From: Apopatosoma sp963618495
GTDB taxonomy: Bacteria; Bacillota; Clostridia; Oscillospirales; CAG-272
NCBI GenBank assembly: GCA_963618495.1
Contig: CAVESF010000007.1
Location: 5,973 to 69,972, forward strand
Reading direction: 5' to 3'
DNA length: 64,000 nucleotides
The notes under the pieces are model-generated. The model saw only the letters and a program-made list of their open reading frames with translations. It was not told where the DNA came from and did no database searches. This document shows positions 16,043 to 23,290 of the stretch, piece by piece. The position numbers were made by a program, and so were the translations under genes. Each line of letters starts with the position of its first letter. The first letter of the stretch is position 1.

Positions 16043-16354
16043 CTATGAGCGTTTTTGCTCATCCGCGAGTGCGGATTTCATTTTTGCGACAGCGCTTTCT
16101 ATCATCGCGCTTATTTCCTTTTCGGGGAAAAGCGAACGCAGAAAAGCGGGCAGTTTCGCATAGAAAGAGGAAAAGACCTCGGCAAATTTTATTTTGCCTG
16201 TGCCTGCGCCGAAGCGTTTTTCCGCTTCACATACGAGTATGTATATTATGCGGCGGGCGTAGTTTTTATATCCTGCGACAAAAAGGACGAGCGCCGCAAT
16301 CAGTGCCGCCGCAATGCCGCATATCGTAACGATATTGTCTATGAGAAAATCCGT
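16043..16354 (-). CDS. Phage holin, LLH family, with ACG in the start position
   Basis: 103 aa if translation begins at the ACG at 16354-16352. AGGAGGTGAT lies upstream with 7 nt between GGAGG and ACG. No ATG, GTG or TTG in this frame fits that site. One N-terminal membrane helix (VTICGIAAALIAALVLFVAG) is followed by the LLH holin C-terminal pattern: VCEAEKRFGAGTGKIKF, a central FYAKLPAF and an amphipathic terminal helix. Holins form membrane lesions that release phage endolysin. It follows the XhlA-like gene by 14 nt. No endolysin or structural phage gene is nearby, so this looks like a prophage remnant or a domesticated pair. Confidence 0.7.
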   Translation of the reverse strand, partial: TDFLIDNIVTICGIAAALIAALVLFVAGYKNYARRIIYILVCEAEKRFGAGTGKIKFAEVFSSFYAKLPAFLRSLFPEKEISAMIESAVAKMKSALADEQKRS

Positions 16355-16368
16355 ATTATCACCTCCTG

Positions 16369-16662
16369 TTATATCATATTCAGTACGGCGGTGACGGCGC
16401 CGCCTATGAGCGCGCCGCAAACGGCTGTTATTATGGCGGTAATTATACTGCCGAGCCGTTTCTGCGGGCGGTTTTCTATCTCCGAAAGCTTTGCGTCGTG
16501 GATGGAAAGCTGTTTATTCATGAATTCCATCTGCGCGACCATTTTTGCTATGTTTTCGTTTTGTTTGTGTATTTCACACGCGATTTCCTCGAGCTTCTCG
16601 ATGCGATGAGAATTGCTTTTCGCGCGTGCGCCTATTTCTGCAATGAGCCGTTCATTTGATAT
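16369..16662 (-). CDS. XhlA-like hemolysin/holin accessory protein, ATA in the start position
   Basis: 97 aa if translation begins at ATA 16662-16660, which lies 7 nt after a perfect GGAGGTGA. The next in-frame ATG is 40 codons on and has no ribosome binding site. Residues 5-65 form a coiled coil (IEKLEEIACEIHKQNENI, MEFMNKQLSIHDAKLSEIE) and residues 70-95 one membrane helix (LGSIITAIITAVCGALIGG). This layout is that of XhlA, which in Bacillus phage PBSX acts with a holin in lysis. The neighbour is an LLH holin, as in phage lysis modules. The start is inferred from site spacing only. Confidence 0.6.
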   Translation of the reverse strand: MSNERLIAEIGARAKSNSHRIEKLEEIACEIHKQNENIAKMVAQMEFMNKQLSIHDAKLSEIENRPQKRLGSIITAIITAVCGALIGGAVTAVLNMI

Positions 16663-16757
16663 GTTATCACCTCCGTTTCGGTAATGTAATTTAATGTATG
16701 CGGACTTGCGCCTGTATACATTCGGTTTGTCGAAAATGGGAAACGCTTTCTATTTCT

Positions 16758-16783
16758 CGCGCTTTTCACTGACGAAAAGCGCG
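16758..16783 (-). repeat. Palindromic element, 10-bp stem (CGCGCTTTTC type)
   Basis: CGCGCTTTTC and GAAAAGCGCG flank the loop ACTGAC. The loop is the reverse complement of that in the copies at 17249-17274 and 39274-39303 (GTCAGT), so this copy is inverted relative to them. Together with 17249-17274 it brackets copy A of the larger repeat. Confidence 0.7.
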
Positions 16784-16831
16784 GCAAAAGTCATTTAAGA
16801 GGGTTTTCCTCCCTCTTAAAAATCTCCTACC

Positions 16832-17045
16832 GCGTGCACGAGTTAGTCGCAAGAAGTAGTGCGTGGCGAGTGCGTGCGGCAAATGGCAGAGCAAAAGTCG
16901 AAAATTTTGCGCTCTCCGCGACTTCAACTATACCACGCGTGCGAACATAGCGCACGAAAAAGCCGAGCAGATTCGTGCACGCATTGTCTGCACGCCCGCA
17001 TAATAGGGTTGGCGGGCGTGGGTCTGATACCTGCGCTGACGGGAT
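16832..17045. repeat. Dispersed structured repeat, copy A (~214 nt)
   Basis: It shares long identical blocks with 24142-24406, including GCGTGCACGAGTTAGTCGC, ACCACGCGTGCGAACATA, AGCCGAGCAGATTCGTGCAC and TGCGCTGACGGGAT. It carries internal inverted repeats (CGTGCACGA near the start against TCGTGCACG near 16974; CGTGCG against CGCACG), which suggests a folded RNA or DNA element. No open reading frame is conserved between the copies. The flanks to about 17260 are also non-coding; this explains the 840-nt stretch without genes from 16680 to 17520. Confidence 0.75.
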
Positions 17046-17248
17046 TATCAAAATAAGCCCTCATCTCGCTATGTTCGCACCCGGACCCGCACCCAAATTT
17101 GAACCGCGAGGTTTGCCATAGCCTGACATGGCACAGCAGTGAATCCGAGTCGGCGCTTAAGCGTTTCGAACCTGTAGCCGTGGTTAAGCTATAGTGGGAC
17201 GGTCGGGGCACTTTGTTCGTACTGGTCGCCGCGAGGCATGACTTTTGC

Positions 17249-17274
17249 CGCGCTTTTTGTCAGTAAAAAGCGCG
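17249..17274 (+). repeat. Palindromic element, 10-bp stem
   Basis: CGCGCTTTTT and AAAAAGCGCG flank the loop GTCAGT. Confidence 0.7.
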
Positions 17275-17412
17275 ATAAATGAAAGTTTTTTTATGTTTCT
17301 TTCTCACTGCCGAGAAAGCAAAATTATTTTCAGCAAATCGAATATACACAGGTGTTGCTTTTATTGCATTCTGCCATGAAGCAAAAATGCTTGCTTGCAA
17401 GCTTTCTGCTAT

Positions 17413-17441
17413 ATTATACCACAAAATCGTCAAAAAGTCAA
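17413..17441 (-). promoter_or_regulatory. Strong sigma-A promoter without an evident gene
   Basis: Minus strand: TTGACT (17441-17436), a 17-nt spacer and TATAAT (17418-17413). The transcript would run leftward through 17400-17280 and into copy A of the structured repeat. The only reading frames after it are very short. Confidence 0.65.
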
Positions 17442-17520
17442 ACATTTGTTCGCCTCATCCTGAAAAAATATTGAATATTGCGGAAATACGGACAAGCACA
17501 CCGACAAATAATCGGGGAAA

Positions 17521-17558
17521 ATGAAAAATCCGCAACAAATGCTTTGCGGATTTTTCAT
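17521..17558. terminator. Bidirectional-type terminator hairpin
   Basis: ATGAAAAATCCGCA and TGCGGATTTTTCAT form a perfect 14-bp stem. It lies downstream of the minus-strand membrane-protein gene ending at 17622. Confidence 0.75.
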
Positions 17559-17621
17559 AAAATAAATGTGGGGAAGAAGTCAAAGGACAATGTCTTTTAC
17601 TTAAAGTGGATGCATATTGTA

Positions 17622-18044
17622 TCACAGCACAAGCCGGATTATATTAGCGATGATAAAAGCAATACTGATTATAAAGCTCATGACGGAAACGACAAGTCCT
17701 ATCAGATTTGCCGTGGAGTTTTCTTTGCTGAAAATAATCACAGACCCGATGCCGTAGATAATCGAAGTCAGCGCGATTGCCGTGCGGATTATTGCCGCAA
17801 TCATAAAATAGCAGGCTGCGGGATAGTCCAAATACTGTAACAGCGAGACGACGGCAACCTTGAAAATTGCTTCAAAAACAAGCAGAGCTCCGGATGAAAA
17901 CAGTGCCATCACACCAAGTATCAAGCCTAAATACACGAAAATGGTCTTTTTTTCAATCACAGGTAATGCTTTACTGCTTTCACCCATTTCTGCCGACATT
18001 CCGTTTTTGTTTAATTCAACTTTCATGGGGAAATTATCATACAT
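17622..18044 (-). CDS. Small multi-pass membrane protein, unknown
   Basis: 140 aa. A polar N-terminus of about 30 residues is followed by three hydrophobic segments (VYLGLILGVMALFSSGALLV, ACYFMIAAIIRTAIALTSII, GLVVSVMSFIISIAFIIANI), resembling DUF4190-type small membrane proteins, though the match is not firm. The start ATG at 18044 overlaps the stop of the TM2 gene by 8 nt, which implies translational coupling. An alternative ATG is at 18026. The two proteins probably work together, with unknown function. Confidence 0.65.
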   Translation of the reverse strand: MYDNFPMKVELNKNGMSAEMGESSKALPVIEKKTIFVYLGLILGVMALFSSGALLVFEAIFKVAVVSLLQYLDYPAACYFMIAAIIRTAIALTSIIYGIGSVIIFSKENSTANLIGLVVSVMSFIISIAFIIANIIRLVL

Positions 18045-18426
18045 AGTAATGAGTAGGCTTGAAGAGCAGGGTGAAGAAATCTACTATAACTCCCACTCCG
18101 AGAAGACCGAGCGTGAATATATAGAGAACACCCATGCCGACCTTTCCTTCATAGAACTTATGACCGCCGACTGCTCCGAAGAAGAGCAATAGAAGCAGGG
18201 CTGTCCATTTGTTCTTTTCCTTTCCGACCGGAACGGCATTCTGAGACTGCACATTCTGATTCTGATTTTCGATGACTATCTGAGGGGCGGCAGAGGCGGT
18301 GTTTTCGACCTGACATCCGCATTTGGGACATACGACTGCTTTTTTGGCAATCTTTTCCCCGCATTCTTTGCAAAATTTTGTTTCTGGTGCATTTGCTGTG
18401 GTTGCAGTGTTTTGGGTTTCGCTCAT
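18037..18426 (-). CDS. Zinc-ribbon plus TM2-domain membrane protein
   Basis: 129 aa from the ATG at 18426, which follows TTTGGAGG. The N-terminus carries a zinc ribbon with two CxxC pairs (FCKECGEKIAKKAVVCPKCG), then an Asn/Gln-rich linker. The C-terminal TM2 domain has two helices around the conserved GGHKFYEGK turn (LLLLLFFGAVGGHKFYEG, GLLGVGVIVDFFTLL). TM2 proteins are widespread small membrane proteins without a settled biochemical role. It is coupled to the next gene by an 8-nt overlap. Confidence 0.85.
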   Translation of the reverse strand: MSETQNTATTANAPETKFCKECGEKIAKKAVVCPKCGCQVENTASAAPQIVIENQNQNVQSQNAVPVGKEKNKWTALLLLLFFGAVGGHKFYEGKVGMGVLYIFTLGLLGVGVIVDFFTLLFKPTHYYV

Positions 18427-18474
18427 GGTTTTTTCCTCCAAAGTTTTAATTATTTATATTTCAAAAATGAAATA

Positions 18475-19323
18475 TCATAAAATTTTCCTCTTGGCAAACC
18501 GCTTTGTCACCTTGTTGAGATTTGTCAATATTATATCGCTTGTGAACCGTCTGCTTTTTGCGGCGCCTGCTTGCTCGTTCATATTTCTGATATTGCGCTC
18601 AATTATATCTTTTTCCGAAGAAGAAAAAATCGATTTTATTATCCTGCTTGTATAGTCGTAGCCGTATTCAGCCATCTCGTCTACGCGGTTCGGGTCAAAA
18701 ACCAAGCCGTCCCACCTTTTTTGAAAAGGGAAGTCATACAGCTTTATTATCTTACTGTCAAACTGTTCATCCTCAAAGATATAATTTCTGAAATCAAAAT
18801 ATATGCAGAATACGAAATCAAGCTCTTTTTTCAAAACAGGGAAAACAGGAATATTGTCTATTAGAGCACCGTCAAACATTGTCGAGCCGTTTATCTTTAC
18901 TCCCTTATTGAAAACCGGTATCGCAACGGCGGCGCAAAGGTAATTCTGAATCTCTTTTTTCGTGAGATTATGCAGCGGGACATACTCAACCTTTTTCCCG
19001 GTATAATTCCACACGGTAATATACATTTGTGGCAGATGAGAATTGTCCTCAAGCACTATCCCTCTTATTTTTTGTATCAGTTCGGTTTTTCCGGAAAGTG
19101 GAGGAAAAAAGCTTCCTGACTTTCGGACATCGATATCTTTTAATGCATTGATGAGATATTCATTCTGCCCGGTAACGCCCGCATACGCAGTAAGTGCGCC
19201 TATAGATGATGCGCTGATGCATTCTATATTTTCTTTGCCGAAAAAATCAAAAATCGCATTCAGACAACCGATTTCATAAAAACCCTTGCTCATTCCTCCG
19301 GCAAGCACTACACCGATTTTCAT
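18475..19323 (-). CDS. Patatin-like phospholipase
   Basis: 282 aa. Patatins are Ser-Asp dyad lipid acyl hydrolases. The oxyanion loop GGMSKGFYEIG is at residues 9-19, the nucleophile Ser40 lies in ASSIG (the family motif GxSxG with Ala in the first place), and the Asp is in FDGALIDN at about residue 150. No signal peptide is present, so it is cytoplasmic or at the inner face of the membrane. A near-consensus promoter lies upstream, next to a 12-bp palindrome shared with the divergent XRE regulator, which suggests control by that protein. Confidence 0.88.
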   Translation of the reverse strand: MKIGVVLAGGMSKGFYEIGCLNAIFDFFGKENIECISASSIGALTAYAGVTGQNEYLINALKDIDVRKSGSFFPPLSGKTELIQKIRGIVLEDNSHLPQMYITVWNYTGKKVEYVPLHNLTKKEIQNYLCAAVAIPVFNKGVKINGSTMFDGALIDNIPVFPVLKKELDFVFCIYFDFRNYIFEDEQFDSKIIKLYDFPFQKRWDGLVFDPNRVDEMAEYGYDYTSRIIKSIFSSSEKDIIERNIRNMNEQAGAAKSRRFTSDIILTNLNKVTKRFAKRKIL

Positions 19324-19372
19324 TTTGACCTCCGATTTTCACTTTTTCGGCAAAAATTTACTTTACATTTGC

Positions 19373-19401
19373 ATTATATCACATATGTATGCTAAAGTCA
19401 A
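19373..19401 (-). promoter_or_regulatory. Sigma-A promoter of the patatin gene
   Basis: Minus strand: TTGACT (19401-19396), a 17-nt spacer and TATAAT (19378-19373). Confidence 0.8.
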
Positions 19402-19412
19402 CCCATATGGGT
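19401..19412. promoter_or_regulatory. 12-bp palindrome, candidate XRE operator
   Basis: ACCCATATGGGT is a perfect palindrome touching the -35 box of the patatin promoter and lying 60 nt before the divergent XRE gene. A weaker ACATATGT palindrome (19381-19388) lies inside the promoter spacer. Operator function is inferred from position. Confidence 0.45.
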
Positions 19413-19472
19413 AATTTTTTTTATTACAAATATAATTATAATAATAATGTAAAAAAAATTGGAGAATTGCGT

Positions 19473-19784
19473 ATGAATGTGTTGAAAAAAATAAACAAGA
19501 TGAGAATTGATAGAAACTGGTCGGTTTATCGCCTGTCTGTTGAATCCGGAATACCGCAATCAACCCTGACAAATATGTTTAACAGAGAGACGCTTCCGTC
19601 GATAACGACGCTTGAATGGATATGCAATGCCTTCGGAATTACAATGTCTGAATTTTTTCGCGATGACGAGGGCAGTACCCAATCAGTGGAACTGTCGGAA
19701 GCCGTTTCCGAATTTGAAAAGCTCTCCGAAGCCGATAAGCGATTTGTGCTGAAAATGATGTACAGACTGAATGAGCCGAAATGA
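19473..19784 (+). CDS. XRE-family transcriptional regulator
   Basis: 103 aa from the ATG at 19473 (GGAGAATTGCGT upstream). The N-terminal helix-turn-helix spans about residues 10-62: WSVYRLSVESGIPQSTLTNM, then LEWICNAFGITMSEFF. The short C-terminal part, with LSEADKRFVLKMMYRLN, is typical of small clostridial XRE proteins. It is divergent from the patatin gene and close to a palindrome, so it may regulate both genes. Confidence 0.85.
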   Translation: MNVLKKINKMRIDRNWSVYRLSVESGIPQSTLTNMFNRETLPSITTLEWICNAFGITMSEFFRDDEGSTQSVELSEAVSEFEKLSEADKRFVLKMMYRLNEPK

Positions 19785-19825
19785 CGCTCTGAAATAATGC
19801 TTGAAGGCAGAATTGAATAATTTAA

Positions 19826-19856
19826 AAATCTCCCTTGTCTGAAGCATGGGAGATTT
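19826..19856 (+). terminator. Hairpin after the XRE gene, possible terminator
   Basis: AAATCTCCC (19826-19834) pairs with GGGAGATTT (19848-19856). The U run is only three bases, so termination may be weak. Confidence 0.5.
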
Positions 19857-19900
19857 GCTGCAATATGATAAAAAGTTACAAGTGCTTTTTTACTTTTTTC

Positions 19901-19929
19901 TTGCAAAAAGAATAAAGGCGTGATATACT
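19901..19929 (+). promoter_or_regulatory. Sigma-A promoter of the SPFH operon
   Basis: TTGCAA (19901-19906), a 17-nt spacer and TATACT (19924-19929), 66 nt before the SPFH start codon. Confidence 0.75.
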
Positions 19930-19995
19930 GTAATAAAGTTATATTACAATTATCGCGTGGGCGATGAAATACAAAAATAAAAGGAGATTTTTACT

Positions 19996-21336
19996 ATGGG
20001 ACTTATCAAAGCATTTGCAGGTGCCGTCGGCGGAACGATGGCGGACCAGTGGAAGGAATTTTTCTATTGCGACGCACTTTCCGAGAATGTTCTCGTGGCA
20101 AAAGGTCAGAAGCGTACCTCACGCCGCTCCTCCAATACAAAGGGCGAAGAAAATATCATTTCAAACGGTTCGGGTATCGCCGTAAACGAGGGTCAGTGCA
20201 TGATTATCGTTTCGCAGGGCGAGGTTGTCGAATTCTGCGCCGAAGCAGGCGAATTCACATATGATAAATCCACAGAGCCGAGCCTTTTCACAGGCAGTCT
20301 CGGCAAGGGTATACTCGATACCTTCAAGACAATCGGCAGAAGATTTACATACGGCGGAGACACGGGTAAGGACCAGAGAGTTTATTATTTCAATACCAAG
20401 GAGATAACAGGCAATAAATACGGCACGGCAAGCCCTGTTCCTTTTCGCGTGGTGGATAAGAATATCGGACTCGATGTCGATATCTCCATCCGTTGCAACG
20501 GCGAATATTCATATAAGATAGTCGACCCGCTTCTTTTCTATAAGAATGTTTCGGGCAATGTCGCCGACACATATACGAGAGACAGAATCGACAGCATGCT
20601 GAAAACCGAGCTTCTTACGGCGCTCCAGCCCGCTTTTGCGAAGATTTCCGAGATGGGCGTGCGCTACAGCGCGCTCCCGGGTCATACCGTCGAGATAGCC
20701 GACGCGCTCAATGAAGTTCTCTCTAAAAAGTGGACAGAGCTTCGCGGTATCAGGGTTTATTCTTTCGGCGTAAATTCCGTTACGGCTTCGGAAGAAGACG
20801 AAAATATGATCAAGCAGTATCAGAAGAGCGCTGTTCTCCGCGACCCCGGCATGGCGGCGGCTGTACTCTCGGGCGCACAGGCGCAGGCTATGCAGGATGC
20901 GGCTAAAAATCAGGGAAGCGGCGGTGCTTTCATGGCTTTTGCCGGCATGAATATGGCTCAGGGCGCAGGCGGCATAAACGCGGCCAACCTCTATGAAATG
21001 AGCGCAAAGCAGCAGGCGGCAAGAGCGGCTGAAGAGAAGAAGACGACCGATGCGGTAAAGGCGGCAGGCTCATGGAAATGCGAATGCGGCGCGGAAAATA
21101 CGGGCAAATTCTGCCATGAATGCGGCAAGGCAAAGCCTGCCGAGGCAGGCTGGTACTGCACGGAATGCGGCGCTTTCAATAAGGGTAAATTCTGTGCGGA
21201 GTGCGGTGCAAAGCGCCCGAGCGGAGCAAAAGTTTACCGCTGTGACAAATGCGGTTGGGAACCCGAAGACCCGACAAAACCTCCGAAGTTCTGTCCCGAA
21301 TGCGGCGACCCCTTCGACGAGAGCGATGCAAAATAA
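19996..21336 (+). CDS. SPFH-domain (YdjI-type, COG4260) protein with C-terminal zinc ribbons
   Basis: 446 aa with a clear AAGGAGA site. Residues about 35-290 form the SPFH/band-7-like domain of the so-called virion core protein family (NGSGIAVNEGQCMIIVSQGE, PVPFRVVDKNIGLDVDI). A Gln/Ala-rich segment follows. The tail has three zinc ribbons: CECGAENTGKFCHECG, CTECGAFNKGKFCAECG and CDKCGWE...CPECG. SPFH proteins scaffold membrane microdomains. There is no signal peptide. It is the first gene of a tight three-gene group with a zinc-ribbon membrane protein and a TPM-domain protein, a recurring association in Firmicutes. Confidence 0.88.
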   Translation: MGLIKAFAGAVGGTMADQWKEFFYCDALSENVLVAKGQKRTSRRSSNTKGEENIISNGSGIAVNEGQCMIIVSQGEVVEFCAEAGEFTYDKSTEPSLFTGSLGKGILDTFKTIGRRFTYGGDTGKDQRVYYFNTKEITGNKYGTASPVPFRVVDKNIGLDVDISIRCNGEYSYKIVDPLLFYKNVSGNVADTYTRDRIDSMLKTELLTALQPAFAKISEMGVRYSALPGHTVEIADALNEVLSKKWTELRGIRVYSFGVNSVTASEEDENMIKQYQKSAVLRDPGMAAAVLSGAQAQAMQDAAKNQGSGGAFMAFAGMNMAQGAGGINAANLYEMSAKQQAARAAEEKKTTDAVKAAGSWKCECGAENTGKFCHECGKAKPAEAGWYCTECGAFNKGKFCAECGAKRPSGAKVYRCDKCGWEPEDPTKPPKFCPECGDPFDESDAK

Positions 21337-21372
21337 TACGGGAAATACCCGAAAATTCACATAACGGAGGGA

Positions 21373-22458
21373 ATGAAATTGGCTGAAACAAGCGACAAAA
21401 CCGTTATCGAATATAAATGTCCGTGTTGCAATGCTGGACTGAAATATGACAGCAAAACGGGAGAAATGGTCTGCGAATACTGCGATAATAAATTTTTCGT
21501 GGAGCAGCTCGAGCAGCTTTCCGAGACTGAAAAGGAAGCGGAAGAGAAGTCCGATGCGAAATGGGACAGATACGAGAGCCGCAAAACCGAGGAGGAGACG
21601 ACGGAATTTATCTGTCAGTCCTGCGGCGCTGCGATAACGGGTGACGACACCATGGCGGCAACAGAATGCCCCTATTGCGGCAATCCCGTGATAATAAAAC
21701 AGCGTATCGACGGCGTGCTCCGCCCCGATTATGTCATTCCGTTCAGGCTTGACAAGCAGGCGGCAAAGGATGCGTTGAAGAAATTTTACAAGGGCAAGGT
21801 TCTGCTCCCGAAAATGTTCCGCGAGGAAAACAATATCGATAAGATAACGGGAATTTATGTCCCGTTCTGGCTTTTCGACTGCGAGGCAAACGGCAGAATG
21901 AGCTTTGATGCAACGCGCATTTCGTCATGGCGGAGCGGGCAGTATCAATATACAAAAACAAGCCATTTTCTCGTGCGCCGAAGCGGCGAGATGGCTTTTG
22001 AAAAGATACCCGTCGATGCTTCGGAAAAGATGGACGACGCATATATGGATTCGCTCGAGCCTTTCAATTATAATGAAATGGTGGATTTCGGCTCGGCATA
22101 TCTCTCGGGTTTCTTTGCGGACAGATATGATGTTTCCGATGAGGAATGTTCTCCGCGCGCGGCAAAGCGCGTGCGCACAAGCCTTGAGGATGAGCTTCGC
22201 GCGACGGTTGTCGGCTACACCGGCGTGACGACAAAAAGCTCGAATATCAAAACAAGCAACGGCGATATAAAGTACGCGCTTTTACCCGTTTATATGCTCA
22301 ATACAAAATACCGCGGCAAGACATATACCTTTGCCATGAACGGGCAGACCGGCAAATTCGTAGGCAAATTGCCCGTATCAAAGGGCAGATTTGCGGCATG
22401 GGCGGCAGGTATTGCTGCGGCTGTGGCTCTCGTGGCTCAGCTTATCCTGCTGCTGTGA
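21373..22458 (+). CDS. Zinc-ribbon protein with C-terminal membrane anchor (partner of the SPFH protein)
   Basis: 361 aa with an ACGGAGGG site; the start at 21373 is the first ATG after it. The N-terminus has two zinc ribbons, CPCCNAGLKYDSKTGEMVCEYC and, after a Glu-rich coil, CQSCGAAITG...CPYCG. A beta-rich middle domain follows (RPDYVIPFRLDK, GIYVPFWLFDCEANG, YALLPVYMLNTKYRGK), then one membrane helix at the very end (AAWAAGIAAAVALVAQLILLL). Its topology places the ribbons in the cytoplasm. It lies 36 nt after the SPFH gene and 8 nt before the TPM gene. The family is often annotated only as zinc-ribbon containing protein. Confidence 0.82.
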   Translation: MKLAETSDKTVIEYKCPCCNAGLKYDSKTGEMVCEYCDNKFFVEQLEQLSETEKEAEEKSDAKWDRYESRKTEEETTEFICQSCGAAITGDDTMAATECPYCGNPVIIKQRIDGVLRPDYVIPFRLDKQAAKDALKKFYKGKVLLPKMFREENNIDKITGIYVPFWLFDCEANGRMSFDATRISSWRSGQYQYTKTSHFLVRRSGEMAFEKIPVDASEKMDDAYMDSLEPFNYNEMVDFGSAYLSGFFADRYDVSDEECSPRAAKRVRTSLEDELRATVVGYTGVTTKSSNIKTSNGDIKYALLPVYMLNTKYRGKTYTFAMNGQTGKFVGKLPVSKGRFAAWAAGIAAAVALVAQLILLL

Positions 22459-22466
22459 GGTGGCGT

Positions 22467-23261
22467 ATGAAAAAGAAAATTTTATCTTTTATCATTCTTG
22501 CCGTGTGCCTCGTGCTTTTCTGCATGCCATGCTTTGCGGGCGGGCTCGTAAATGTTCCGCTCATAGATATAGCGGATGGTATTTTATCCGATGATGAAAT
22601 AAGCGAAATCTCCGCGCTCGCAAAGGAAGCGGCAGAGACAAACGAAGCTTCGATAGGCATTATTTTCACTGATTTATCGCTCGGTCAGGGTAAACTCATG
22701 ACTCTTGCGGATGCGCTCTATGACGACAACTGCGACCAGAAGAGCGACGCGATAATTCTTGCCGTTGACGTCTCATCAAGACAGTATTATATCCGTCAGA
22801 TAGGAAAAATGAACAGTCTCAAAAGCTCCGCTATGGATAATATAGAAAATGCGGCGCTTAAAGGATTGAAAAAAAGCGACTGGTATGCCGCCGCCACGGG
22901 ATTTATAGAATCGATTGCGGAGAACGCGTATTTCATCTCGCCCGATGACGGAGACTATAATTATGACGATTATGACGATCCGAAAGACGCTATAATAAAA
23001 AAGGAAATTATCATTATCTGCGTCAGCATAGTGATAAGCCTTATCGCAACGGGAATCATGGCGGCAGGCATGAATAATGCCAAACCCGGACGCGCCGCGG
23101 CAAATTATATCAAAAAAGACAGCTTCAAGCTCGGTGAAAAAACCGATATGTACCTCTACAGCACCGTTACTAAGGTTAAGATTGAAACCGAAAACAGGAG
23201 CAGTAGCGGCGGAGGCGGAGGCGGCGGCGGTTCGCGCGGCGGCAGAGGAGGAAGCTTCTGA
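22467..23261 (+). CDS. TPM-domain (YgcG-type) membrane protein with Gly-rich tail
   Basis: 264 aa from the ATG at 22467, supported by GAGGTGG. A signal peptide ends near ARG-free MPCFAGG. The TPM domain (residues about 30-160) includes the opening VNVPLIDIADGILSDDE, SIGIIFTDLSLG and SDAIILAVDVSSRQYYI. An Asp/Tyr-rich segment, one membrane helix (IIIICVSIVISLIATGIMAAG) and a cytoplasmic tail ending in GGGGGGGGSRGGRGGSF follow. TPM domains are extracytoplasmic and some have phosphatase activity; in YgcG-like proteins the role is unknown. Third gene of the SPFH cluster. Confidence 0.85.
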   Translation: MKKKILSFIILAVCLVLFCMPCFAGGLVNVPLIDIADGILSDDEISEISALAKEAAETNEASIGIIFTDLSLGQGKLMTLADALYDDNCDQKSDAIILAVDVSSRQYYIRQIGKMNSLKSSAMDNIENAALKGLKKSDWYAAATGFIESIAENAYFISPDDGDYNYDDYDDPKDAIIKKEIIIICVSIVISLIATGIMAAGMNNAKPGRAAANYIKKDSFKLGEKTDMYLYSTVTKVKIETENRSSSGGGGGGGGSRGGRGGSF

Positions 23262-23290
23262 CACATACGAAAATCTGAAAGGAGCAAAGC

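Noticed and set aside
16832..17250. tRNA-like or rRNA-like sequence in the GC-rich repeat block
   Set aside because: GTTTCGAACC-like stretches occur, but no cloverleaf, anticodon arm or CCA-adjacent acceptor stem can be formed.
18475..19323. Patatin as an inactive homologue because the motif reads ASSIG rather than GxSxG
   Set aside because: Ala in the first position is a mild change; nucleophile Ser, oxyanion loop and DGA are all present.
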